Origin: Methylotuvimicrobium buryatense 5G
GTDB taxonomy: Bacteria > Pseudomonadota > Gammaproteobacteria > Methylococcales > Methylomonadaceae
Reading direction: 5' to 3'
Length of the DNA stretch: 64,000 bases
Assembly (NCBI RefSeq): GCF_000341735.1
Contig: NZ_KB455575.1
Coordinates: forward strand, 2,195,801 to 2,259,800
Part shown: positions 35,616 to 44,049 of the stretch, piece after piece
Numbering within the stretch: the first letter of the stretch is position 1
How the letters are laid out: each line of letters opens with the position of its first letter
Made by a program: the position numbers and the translations under genes
The notes under the pieces: generated by a model
What the model was told of the DNA's origin: nothing
Seen by the model: the letters and a program-made list of their open reading frames with translations, nothing else
The model's database searches: none

Positions 35616-37379
35616 TTAAAACTTGGTGTTGATATCGATTTGGAAAACGTCGATACCATAAGGCGGCCCGGTTATCGCTTCTGCGGTTAGCCAGCGGCTA
35701 GTTAACCAAACATTGTTGAGCAGCGCATAGTTAGCCCCGAGAATCCAGCCTTTAGCATTCGTGCCGCCGAGGTGAAAGTCCGAATCCGAAAAGGCATCGA
35801 CTACCGCATCGCGTTCGACCCGTTTATAGGCGACAAAAGTACTCCAATTGCCTTTTTTATCGACTCTCAACCAACCCAAGTCGGCACGTAATTGCCAAGC
35901 GGTAGTTTGTTCGTCCACTGCCCCGCTGCCCAAAGCGCCGCCTAATACTCTCGCGGCTGCCACTTTTTCGCTGTCGAAGCCGATGTTCTTTGCATAATCA
36001 CCGGATAACGTTAAGTGAATCGGATCAAATAAGGCCATATCATAGCGTGCGGTAAAATTGACAATTTTAAACTCAGACGCTAAACCAACCATACCGGGAA
36101 ATTCGCTGGGTAAAGGATCATTAAATGCACCGTCACGACAGATTGTTGCCAGCGTATTACCGCCTTGCATGAATTCCGGCATCGAAGCGGTATTTTCACG
36201 AGAATTGACATCGCAGGTACCGGATGCGGTTGATGTATTCGGCCTGGCTGTGATATTTTTAAAATCATAATAAGCCAAAGCCATTCTCAGATTGTCTTTA
36301 TTTTTAAATCCCCAGTCCAAACCAACCTGTCCGCCGAACAGCCATTTATCGTTATGACTGAATGGAGCTTCCTGCAGCGGAAAAGCCCCACCTGTCGCAT
36401 AGAGTACTCGTGCGCCGTCACCTAAACCATTAGACAATCCTAAGTTGTATCGATAAGTCGCCGCAAAACCTTCGAATGACAAATCGGTATCCCAAACCAA
36501 CTCGGAGCCACTGGTGAACTCCCCCCCTCCAACGAAAAAAGGATTTTTGATACGTCCGCCCATCAGAGAAAGCCAATTAAAACCGAAACTGTCGACATCG
36601 TCGTATTGAAGATAGGCCCGGTCGATGTTGAAGTCATAACGATCGCCTGTTTGCCCCATGGTTTGATTTGTTGAAACGGGATCTCTGAAATTACCGGTCG
36701 ATAGACGGATTCCGGCTTCTAAACCTTCCGCGATATCGGCATCGATGCCCAACCGAAAGCGTTGCCGAAAGCGCTGATTGTTCGTCGTAGTATTTTCGAT
36801 AAGGTCCAACCCCGCATTTCTGGCACCGCCCAGTTGATTGATTGCTTGTCCATTCGGATAAAAAGGGAAAATACTCAAGCCGCTGGCATTTTCATCGGCA
36901 TAAAAAACCGGCTCATACCGCAAACGCAAATCCCCCGACAACTTAAATTTTCGAGTCCATTCCGGCAAGGCATCGGCCAAACCCCAACCTTCTTCCTTGG
37001 CCTTACTGATTACGTCACCGGTAACATCTTCGCGCAATTCCGCGCGGATCTCATCGCGAATTTGATCCTTGATAAAATCGGGAATATAGGAAACCCGGAC
37101 TTCGTCGTCGGCGAGTTCGCCAACCGATGCCGCATTGCTTAGCGCCGCGGCGGTCCTTGCTTGCGATGCGATCTTCCCAGCTTCGGCTTCGGCTTCCTTG
37201 AACATCGTTTCAGCGGTTTCTTCGGTCAAAACGCCTTGTTTGACCAATTGCTTGATTAGGCTTTCGGTCGTGCTGCGCAGTTTCAGCAATTCCTCTTTTT
37301 CACCGGCCTGCACCGGCCCTAAAACGCTCAACAACACTAAGGCCGTGACAGCCTTTTTCTGTAACATTGTCTTTCCCAT
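35616..37379 (-). CDS. Putative outer-membrane porin with N-terminal coiled coil
   Basis: The 587-residue protein has a signal peptide (to GPVQA). A periplasmic helical stretch follows, with LRSTTESLIKQLVKQGVLTEETAETMFKEAEAEA (about 31-64). A long beta-barrel comes next, with alternating strands beginning at KLSGDLRLRYEPVFY and ending in FQIDINTKF, whose terminal Phe suits Bam-dependent insertion. It resembles the Porin_5 group of putative porins. There is no TonB box or plug domain like those of TonB-dependent receptors, so how TonB would act on it is unclear. Its start is ten bases after the tonB stop. The second ATG (37367) has a better-placed GGGAA site than the first. Confidence 0.85.
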   Translation of the reverse strand: MGKTMLQKKAVTALVLLSVLGPVQAGEKEELLKLRSTTESLIKQLVKQGVLTEETAETMFKEAEAEAGKIASQARTAAALSNAASVGELADDEVRVSYIPDFIKDQIRDEIRAELREDVTGDVISKAKEEGWGLADALPEWTRKFKLSGDLRLRYEPVFYADENASGLSIFPFYPNGQAINQLGGARNAGLDLIENTTTNNQRFRQRFRLGIDADIAEGLEAGIRLSTGNFRDPVSTNQTMGQTGDRYDFNIDRAYLQYDDVDSFGFNWLSLMGGRIKNPFFVGGGEFTSGSELVWDTDLSFEGFAATYRYNLGLSNGLGDGARVLYATGGAFPLQEAPFSHNDKWLFGGQVGLDWGFKNKDNLRMALAYYDFKNITARPNTSTASGTCDVNSRENTASMPEFMQGGNTLATICRDGAFNDPLPSEFPGMVGLASEFKIVNFTARYDMALFDPIHLTLSGDYAKNIGFDSEKVAAARVLGGALGSGAVDEQTTAWQLRADLGWLRVDKKGNWSTFVAYKRVERDAVVDAFSDSDFHLGGTNAKGWILGANYALLNNVWLTSRWLTAEAITGPPYGIDVFQIDINTKF

Positions 37380-37388
37380 TAACTGAAG

Positions 37389-38042
37389 TTAAATGCGGTT
37401 CGTAATTCGAAATTTGATCGGCTGTTTCATCCCGGCCGGCGGGGCTTTATTGATTCGTTTCAACTTGGAGAGCGTCATTTGCAACTTTTCGTCGATCCGA
37501 GCATCGTCACTGCCCCGGACCAATTCAAATCGAGTCACATTACCTTGCTTATCGACCCAGATACGAACCGTCGCCGTGTAACGCGTTCTACGTAAATCGT
37601 CGACCTCGGAAATCACCACTTGCATTTGATTCCTGATAATATTGCCGTACCAAGCGTTGGGATTGCCGCTCAACAATCCGCGCCCGCCTTTCCGTGCAGC
37701 CAAGCCAAAGCCGTCGGAACCGGCGCTGCCGTCAGCATCAAGTCCCAAACTATCGGCAGGCGGCGCATCGTCGACATCCGGGAGATTTTCAGGCTCCGGA
37801 TCAGGCTCCGGGATCTTTTCCTCGATCTTTTCCGGCTCGGGCGGCTTCTCAATTTTCGGTGGGGGCGGAGGAGGCGGCGGCGGCTTCAACAAGGTAATCG
37901 GCTGGATTTTTTTTTGCGGACGCTCGTCGCTGTCTTGCTTGAAATTGCTAATGCCGTAAATTATCAGAGCCACCAAAATCAAACCAATCACGCCGCCGAT
38001 GATCTTCGGCAGATGCACCTTCCAGCTTTTGTGTTTACTCAT
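37389..38042 (-). CDS. tonB: Energy transducer TonB
   Basis: TonB spans the periplasm and passes inner-membrane proton-motive energy to outer-membrane proteins. The 217-residue product has a membrane anchor (about 13-31), and a proline-rich stretch with nine prolines in a row followed by EP/KP repeats (about 52-85). A Gly/Asp linker and a C-terminal domain complete it (about 130-217, with TATVRIWVDKQGNVTRFELVRGS), in the style of TonB/TolA. It lacks the classical YP motif of E. coli TonB and is closer to dedicated TonB paralogues. It sits seven bases after exbD and before the porin, an operon of exbB-exbD-tonB-porin. Confidence 0.9.
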   Translation of the reverse strand: MSKHKSWKVHLPKIIGGVIGLILVALIIYGISNFKQDSDERPQKKIQPITLLKPPPPPPPPPKIEKPPEPEKIEEKIPEPDPEPENLPDVDDAPPADSLGLDADGSAGSDGFGLAARKGGRGLLSGNPNAWYGNIIRNQMQVVISEVDDLRRTRYTATVRIWVDKQGNVTRFELVRGSDDARIDEKLQMTLSKLKRINKAPPAGMKQPIKFRITNRI

Positions 38043-38049
38043 AACCGCG

Positions 38050-38454
38050 TTATTTGACTAGGTTCTGCGTCACCAGACCGATCTGCGTAATATCGATGCG
38101 GCCCATTAAAGCCAATACATCAACAACGTTCTGATATTGCACGGTCGCATCGCCTTTGATGATCACTGGCAATTCCGGATCAGCCGCACGGTACTGTTGT
38201 AGTAATGATTCCAACTGCTCCAACGTTACCGGATAGGTATCGAGAAAAATCGTACCGTCGGCCGTGATCGTGATTGCCTTGGTTTTCGGCTTGGCCAAAC
38301 TCGGTGTATCACTGGCTTTCGGTAAATTGACGGTGATTCCTTGCACGGCGGCCGTGGTCATGATAATGAAGACGATTAACAACACATAGGCCAAATCCAA
38401 CATGGACGTGACATTGATATCGTCGTAACTTTCCAGTTCTTCTTTGTAACGCAT
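38050..38454 (-). CDS. exbD: Biopolymer transport protein ExbD
   Basis: ExbD is the periplasmic-domain partner of the ExbB proton channel. The 134-residue protein has the single N-terminal helix NVTSMLDLAYVLLIVFIIM with the conserved proton-carrying Asp (about residue 20). The periplasmic domain follows with INLPKAS-like VNLPKASDTPS and the final VVDVLALMGRIDITQIGLVTQ segment. Length and motifs are normal. The gene lies between exbB (76 bases upstream) and tonB (seven bases downstream). Confidence 0.95.
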   Translation of the reverse strand: MRYKEELESYDDINVTSMLDLAYVLLIVFIIMTTAAVQGITVNLPKASDTPSLAKPKTKAITITADGTIFLDTYPVTLEQLESLLQQYRAADPELPVIIKGDATVQYQNVVDVLALMGRIDITQIGLVTQNLVK

Positions 38455-38530
38455 AATAAATAACTCGTTCGTATTTGGTCAGAGCGAGACTAAAGATACT
38501 CGCTGCCTGGCAATTCAAGAGGTCCGCTGA

Positions 38531-40339
38531 TTAATCGGAGTAACGCTCGGAGAGTTTGGCCGTAAACTCGTCGACAAAAATATACATATCGGCGGAAATC
38601 AATTTAATACGGCTATTCAAATAGTTATAACCGAACAAACACGGAATCGCGACAACCAGACCCGCAACGGTTGTAGCCAATGCCGCTGCAATACCGGGTG
38701 CGATCGCATTGACGTTAACCTCGCCGCTTGCGGCGATTTCGCCGAAGGTCGCCATAACCCCGATTACGGTACCGAGCAGACCTAAAAACGGACCTCCGGA
38801 AATAGAAATTGTCAGTAACACCATCAGACTATTGAGTTTTTGCGTTTCTCGAATCAAACAAGATTCCATCGCTGCTCGAATCGAATCCATGCCTTTATCG
38901 GTGACAAACGCCTCGGCAACATCGGCGCCGACACTCTTGGCAAGGCGATTGTGCAGTTCTTCTATACCGACATGATACAACCGGTAAACGGAAGACCCGG
39001 TAAAACGTTCATGCCCCCCGGTCAACGAAGCCAACAATGGCGAGGCATTGACCGCTTCGTCGTCCTCGGTATCTTCGTGGTTCAGCGCTTCCAATTCGGC
39101 AGTTTTCAACTTCATGAACTCGTCTTCGAAGTTTCTGTTTTCTTTATGATTTTTGATCAATACCAACGCCTTCGCGGCCATCACCAAAAAACTGATAACC
39201 AACATCACCGCCAATATTCCGATGATGATCCACCCATCGAGCGATACATGCTGCATCGTCGACATCACATGCGACCCACCGCCGCCTTCCGATTCCGGCG
39301 ATAAATCTTCGCCGTACACCAATAACGGCGAAGCCTGCCCTTGCATCAATGCATCGAATTTGATCGCTTCTGCCGAACGCGGAGACTTGTAAACACTTAA
39401 TTGATCGATCGCGCCGACCAATCCGCGCGCGCCATAGGCATCGCCACCAATGGTAATATCGCCGTCAAAGCCGGGAACTATTATCGAAAATGACCCGACC
39501 TCAGCACCGTTCAAATAAATCACTACCCTATCGGCAGTTACGATTGCAGCGAAATGGTGCCAACTTCCCGGAGTGAATGGTGTAGAAACGGGAAAAGTCT
39601 GCACCTCACCGGAAGCATCGGCAAGCTCTAAATTCGCCGTTTGTTCTCTAACAGAAAAAGTCAGGCTTCCTGTTGCTCCGGCTCTTTGAAAGACCACACC
39701 ATCTTCATTCGGTTGATCGATTTTTAACCACGTAGACAAAGTCCAACCGGGATCGGATGCTGTCAGTAAAGACGCGGAAGCCGGTATTCGAACGATTTGC
39801 TCCCCTTCAAAAACACCTGCATGCCCAATCAAGCCGCCTTCCCCTGCCGCTGCAGTCGCTTCGGACGGATTATTCGCATAAGCGGTCATGTCGGCAACGC
39901 CATCTTTGGTAAACGGCAGGCTCAAGACTTGATCGACAGGAAAAACACCGGCCGCATCCTGCCCGTCAGGCGCCAGAGGATTGCTGTAATACATGTACAG
40001 AGTTGGTTCCGGGGCCGTTGCAATATCCTTCGGTAATTTGACCCAAATCAATGCCATTTCATTGATTGGGTCCAATTTTTCGATGTAGAACTTCAATGGC
40101 GTTTTGTCATCTCCCGCCATAAAGCGAATATCCTTTCCCAGATCCGCCACATCCATGAAATATGAAAAGTTGCCGGTGTGTAAACGAATCAGTGCAAGGG
40201 CATCATCAGGAACGCTAACTCCCGCCTGCGTGAGATCCAGATCTATTTTTTTCTTGTAACTCCAATCGGCGTTCCACCATGCGCAGGCCATTTGCGGCAT
40301 CAGCATCAAAAAAAATAACAAAAATCCAAATCGTTTCAT
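38531..40339 (-). CDS. exbB: ExbB/TolQ-type channel fused to DUF2341 and LamG-like domains
   Basis: ExbB forms the proton channel energising TonB. This 602-residue version is much larger than the usual 230-250. It has a signal peptide (to MACA), a DUF2341 domain (about 21-150, starting WWNADWSYKKKIDLDL) and a LamG/concanavalin-like domain (about 197-318, WTLSTWLKID to GAIDQLSVYKSP, with GSWHHFAAIV). A transmembrane helix (about 369-392), a cytoplasmic segment and the MotA/TolQ/ExbB channel domain follow (helices about 500-520 and 546-570, GGPFLGLLGTVIGVMATF). The large periplasmic module resembles a lectin-type sensor or docking site. It is first in its operon, divergent from the PstS-like gene. 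Confidence 0.92.
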   Translation of the reverse strand: MKRFGFLLFFLMLMPQMACAWWNADWSYKKKIDLDLTQAGVSVPDDALALIRLHTGNFSYFMDVADLGKDIRFMAGDDKTPLKFYIEKLDPINEMALIWVKLPKDIATAPEPTLYMYYSNPLAPDGQDAAGVFPVDQVLSLPFTKDGVADMTAYANNPSEATAAAGEGGLIGHAGVFEGEQIVRIPASASLLTASDPGWTLSTWLKIDQPNEDGVVFQRAGATGSLTFSVREQTANLELADASGEVQTFPVSTPFTPGSWHHFAAIVTADRVVIYLNGAEVGSFSIIVPGFDGDITIGGDAYGARGLVGAIDQLSVYKSPRSAEAIKFDALMQGQASPLLVYGEDLSPESEGGGGSHVMSTMQHVSLDGWIIIGILAVMLVISFLVMAAKALVLIKNHKENRNFEDEFMKLKTAELEALNHEDTEDDEAVNASPLLASLTGGHERFTGSSVYRLYHVGIEELHNRLAKSVGADVAEAFVTDKGMDSIRAAMESCLIRETQKLNSLMVLLTISISGGPFLGLLGTVIGVMATFGEIAASGEVNVNAIAPGIAAALATTVAGLVVAIPCLFGYNYLNSRIKLISADMYIFVDEFTAKLSERYSD

Positions 40340-40818
40340 TGGTGCTCTCTTATTGCTTAACTTAAAGCAAAATTATTTCAGAGATTTATGACACGATTAT
40401 GACGGTAGAAGCAGTATGACTATCTGATTTCGGCAAAAAATGCGCCGATCTTATTAATAAGGTGTAAAAAAATTGTGACAGACAACTCGAAGCAAAGTTA
40501 TCAAGCTCAGATAAAAGAATTAAAGATGACTCATAGTAACGGCTGGCGCGAAAAATCATCGCAAACGTAATACATTTCATCAATATTTAACACAACTGTA
40601 AAACAGTAGACGCATTACTGTGAAAAAATTCTCCTAAGTCGAATGGCTTGATACGGAGCTGTTCCGTAAAGACATTTATTCAAAGCAATTTATTAGCTCA
40701 CCGCTACTTTAAAGAATTTGTTTGAAAGTGTCTTTTAGAGAGCTTTTTAAATATTCAAAGGCGTGTGTGAATTTTTACATTTGCAACCATTTCCATCAAC
40801 TCTTACGAGAATTTAATC
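40340..40818. promoter_or_regulatory. Divergent control region between exbB and the PstS-like gene
   Basis: This 479-bp AT-rich gap must hold promoters for both halves of the envelope island. A TTGAAA box (40722-40727) with an AT-rich TTTAAA 18 bases later (40746-40751) could serve the plus-strand gene. A small ACGGA/TCCGT hairpin lies near 40655. No known operator was recognised, and no Pho box could be identified with confidence. Confidence 0.4.
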
Positions 40819-42324
40819 ATGAAAAAACATGCGTTAACGGCTGCTTTGGCGGCTCTTTCTTTAACCGGGTTTTCCGGCGCGGCACAGGCCTGGACACCTA
40901 GTGATACGCCCGACCTGGAGCTGTTCATGTCCGGCGCTACCGCAATGGACAATGCCATGACTAGTATGTTCAACAATATCTGCCAAGACACCGATTATTA
41001 CACCGATCCCAATAATGGTGCCGGTTACCGAGCCTTCTTTTGCACCTTGACCCCGGCTAATGTCCCTGGACTGTCGGCGCCAAAAAAAGTCCTGTTCATC
41101 AAACGCTCGGCGGGCGGTTCGGCACAAGGCGTCAATCCGTTAGCCGAAGAGTCGCAACTGGATGCGTTGAATATCTTTAACAACAACTGTACCGAAGACA
41201 CTGCCGGCGGAAAAAAATGGACATGTACCATCAACAACCCGGGCGATTTGACGCCAAAACATCCCAATATCGGTATTTCCGATGTAGACCCTTTTATGTT
41301 CCGAGGCCGGAATACGCCTAAGGGTTTCAAACCGATGACACAGCGTAGCATCCAAGCACTGGAAGTCAGAGCGGTAGCTGCATTGATTTTTGGTGTGCCG
41401 GTAACCAATGGTTTATATGATGCGTTGCAAACCGTTCAGATAGACCGGGGAGAACTGCCCGGCTCCTGTTCCAAGGGTGAATATACCGAAGAATGTATGC
41501 CCTCTTTGAGTAAACAGCAAGTCGCTTCATTGATCACGGGCCAAATCAAAAGCTGGGATGAATTCATCGTCACGAAAGACGGCGTTGATCATCCACTGAC
41601 CCAATATCCCGGCGTCACTCCACCACAGAGTGATCTGATGCATTACTGCAAAAGGGTCGACGGTTCCGGTACCGGCGCCCAACAATATGCGAAATTCCTG
41701 CACCATCCATGTACGCGCTGCGCGATGGAGCCGATGGTTTCGGATCCGGTAATCTCCGATGATAATCCGTTTGAGGGTCCCCGCGTTTTCGAAAACTCCG
41801 GTTCCGGCAATATGGACAGATGTTTGGATGACTTCGGCAAAGGCACCAATACCAGCGGTTTAAACAGCAACATCAATGGACAAGCAGTGACCGCATGGGC
41901 AATCGGCCAACAAAGTTTGGAAAAAAATGCCAATAACGCATTTGCCTATAAGTTCATAAAAATCGACGGTTATGCGCCCACTTTGAAAAATGCGGCCAAC
42001 GGCACTTATATGGATTGGGTGGAGCCGACTTTCCAATGGCGTAAAACCGGTGCAGGTTCACCATCCGGCGATACGTTGGCAATCATTGAAAAAATCGTAG
42101 TCGATGCCGCCAACCCAACAACGGTTGCCAGCGTTCTCAATCAAACATCCAGCTATACTTTCGGAAAATCAGGTTATTTGGCGGTCGCCAGTAACGGTCA
42201 CCCCTTCTCGCACATTGTCGATGAAAACGCTCCGGTCATAGGTTATTCGCATGCCGCGGGCGGTCTATTGGATAACTGTAATGTCCCGGTGTTGTTGAAA
42301 ATCGATTCCGACAAGCCTTTATAA
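40819..42324 (+). CDS. Exported PstS-like substrate-binding protein
   Basis: The 501-residue protein has a signal peptide (to GAAQA) and features of PstS-type periplasmic binding proteins. These are SGATAMDNAMTSMF near the mature N-terminus, FIKRSAGGSAQGVNPLA, IGISDVDPFMF, then LSKQQVASLITGQIKSWDE (about 230-248). That last segment closely tracks the PstS LT.EQLA.IF.GKI.NW.D signature. RVDGSGTGAQQYAKFL (about 279) parallels the RSDGSGTT phosphate-contact loop. It is longer than PstS, rich in Cys, and has no ABC transporter genes beside it. It is divergent from exbB and upstream of the two-partner secretion genes. Phosphate or another oxyanion is the obvious ligand guess, untested. Confidence 0.75.
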   Translation: MKKHALTAALAALSLTGFSGAAQAWTPSDTPDLELFMSGATAMDNAMTSMFNNICQDTDYYTDPNNGAGYRAFFCTLTPANVPGLSAPKKVLFIKRSAGGSAQGVNPLAEESQLDALNIFNNNCTEDTAGGKKWTCTINNPGDLTPKHPNIGISDVDPFMFRGRNTPKGFKPMTQRSIQALEVRAVAALIFGVPVTNGLYDALQTVQIDRGELPGSCSKGEYTEECMPSLSKQQVASLITGQIKSWDEFIVTKDGVDHPLTQYPGVTPPQSDLMHYCKRVDGSGTGAQQYAKFLHHPCTRCAMEPMVSDPVISDDNPFEGPRVFENSGSGNMDRCLDDFGKGTNTSGLNSNINGQAVTAWAIGQQSLEKNANNAFAYKFIKIDGYAPTLKNAANGTYMDWVEPTFQWRKTGAGSPSGDTLAIIEKIVVDAANPTTVASVLNQTSSYTFGKSGYLAVASNGHPFSHIVDENAPVIGYSHAAGGLLDNCNVPVLLKIDSDKPL

Positions 42325-42397
42325 GTAATCCTCTAATCCTAACCACCCCTCTGGAATACGTGTCTGCAATAGACCGAGCAAGGATGCACCTTTATTT

Positions 42398-42432
42398 ACA
42401 GCCTCCGTCCTGCGGGGGCTGTCCTGTTTGTA
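42398..42432 (+). terminator. Terminator after the PstS-like gene
   Basis: ACAGCCTCCG (42398-42407) pairs with CGGGGGCTGT (42413-42422) through ten base pairs including one G-T, with a TCCTG loop, followed by CCTGTTTG. It lies 74 bases after the stop and 17 bases before the fhaC-like start. It probably separates the two transcripts or limits read-through. Confidence 0.65.
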
Positions 42433-42448
42433 ACATGCTAACAATTCT

Positions 42449-44038
42449 ATGATTAAAAAGGTTTTTTCGACGATTCGTTGGTTAGTTGTCGTGGTTATGT
42501 GCTTAACAAGCTCAATAACACTTGCCGAAGACGAAAATCACTTCGACCTATGGGAGCTTAGAGTCAAAGGCAATACGTTGCTGGACCGTAAAACCATCGA
42601 ACGGGGAGTCTACCCTTTTCTAGGCGAAGATAAGAGCATCGATACCGTGGAACAAGCCCGCGCCTCACTGGAAAAAATCTATCACAGTCAAGGATACCAA
42701 ACAGTCGCCGTGGACATTCCGGAGCAGGACGTCGTCGGAGGCGTGGTGTATTTGGAAGTGACCGAGGGCAAGGTATCCCGTTTACGCGTGACCGATTCGC
42801 GTTATTTCTCATTGGGTCGTATCAAAGCCAAAATTCCGGAATTAGCCGAAGGAAAAGTGCCTAATATTCAAGTCATGCAACAGCAGTTAGCTGACCTAGG
42901 TAAGGAATCGTCAGACCGAAGCGTGGTGCCGATATTACGAGCCGGCGAAACGCCCGGCACGGTTGAGGTGGATTTAAAAGTCAAAGACAGCATGCCCATT
43001 CACGGCAAAGTCGAAGTCAACGGCAGAAATGTCGCCAATACTAGCCGCTTAAGGACGATCGCATCGTTACGCTACGATAATTTATGGCAAAAATTCCATA
43101 GCGCCTCATTCATGTATCAGACCTCGCCCGAAAAGCCGGAAGAAGTCGAAGTCTTCGTCGGCACTTATGTCATGCCCTTGCTCGATACCGATGCCAAACT
43201 CGCTCTGTATGCGGTCAGTTCGTCCTCGGATTCGCAAATTGCCAGCGCCGGCGCCTTATCGGTCATCGGCACCGGCGATATTTACGGCGCCCGATTGATT
43301 TTACCGCTGACCGGCAAAGATCATTATTCACACAGCTTTACTCTTGGCGTCGATTACAAGTCCTTTGCCGAAGACCTCAATTTACTCGGGGCCGACACCT
43401 TAAAAACTCCGATCACTTATTTACCGTTCATGGCTCAATACAACGGTACGGTCAGCGATGAGAACTCCCTGCTGTCATTCAATTTAGGCGTGAATTTTTC
43501 AATTCGCGGCCTCGGTAACGATGAGCAGGAGTTTGCCGACAAACGCTTTCTGGCCAAACCGAATTACCTGATGCTCAACGGCGGCATCGATTATAAGTAC
43601 AACCTGCCTTGGGGAATGGATTTTGTCAGCCGTATATCCGGTCAAATCGCCGATTCGCCTATTATCAGTAACGAACAATACTCGATCGGCGGCGATGACA
43701 GTGTTCGTGGCTACTTTGAAACTCAAGTACTGTCAGATGACGGCGTGCAAGGTTCGATCGAATTATATTCGCCGAGATTGCTCCCTTTTGACAGCGACTG
43801 GGAAGCCGTCAATACCTTTCGGGGCCTAGTCTTTTTAGATGCCGGACGAGGTTGGATAAAAAGCGCACTGCCCGGTATCGATAACAAAATTAATTTGGCC
43901 AGCGGCGGCGTCGGCCTTCGGTTTCAGGCGTGGAAATATTTGGTTGCCAATCTGGACGTGGCATTTCCGTTTATTTCGCAAGGCACGATCGAAAGCGGTG
44001 ACCCCCGGCTGCATTTTAGAGTCGCTGCCGAATTTTAG
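42449..44038 (+). CDS. Two-partner secretion outer-membrane transporter (TpsB/FhaC/ShlB)
   Basis: TpsB proteins carry a partner TpsA exoprotein across the outer membrane. The 529-residue product has a signal peptide (to TLAED), and a POTRA domain starting WELRVKGNTLLDRKTIERGVYPFLG (about 33-57), with a second POTRA-like segment after it. A beta-barrel follows, with the family motifs SVRGYFE (about 419, the L6 VRGY) and VFLDAGRGW (about 459), ending in AAEF for Bam-mediated insertion. It lacks the N-terminal plug helix pattern of some members, though this is hard to judge. The TpsA gene starts 11 bases after its stop, so this is a standard tpsB-tpsA operon. Confidence 0.93.
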   Translation: MIKKVFSTIRWLVVVVMCLTSSITLAEDENHFDLWELRVKGNTLLDRKTIERGVYPFLGEDKSIDTVEQARASLEKIYHSQGYQTVAVDIPEQDVVGGVVYLEVTEGKVSRLRVTDSRYFSLGRIKAKIPELAEGKVPNIQVMQQQLADLGKESSDRSVVPILRAGETPGTVEVDLKVKDSMPIHGKVEVNGRNVANTSRLRTIASLRYDNLWQKFHSASFMYQTSPEKPEEVEVFVGTYVMPLLDTDAKLALYAVSSSSDSQIASAGALSVIGTGDIYGARLILPLTGKDHYSHSFTLGVDYKSFAEDLNLLGADTLKTPITYLPFMAQYNGTVSDENSLLSFNLGVNFSIRGLGNDEQEFADKRFLAKPNYLMLNGGIDYKYNLPWGMDFVSRISGQIADSPIISNEQYSIGGDDSVRGYFETQVLSDDGVQGSIELYSPRLLPFDSDWEAVNTFRGLVFLDAGRGWIKSALPGIDNKINLASGGVGLRFQAWKYLVANLDVAFPFISQGTIESGDPRLHFRVAAEF

Positions 44039-44049
44039 AGGTAATGAAC

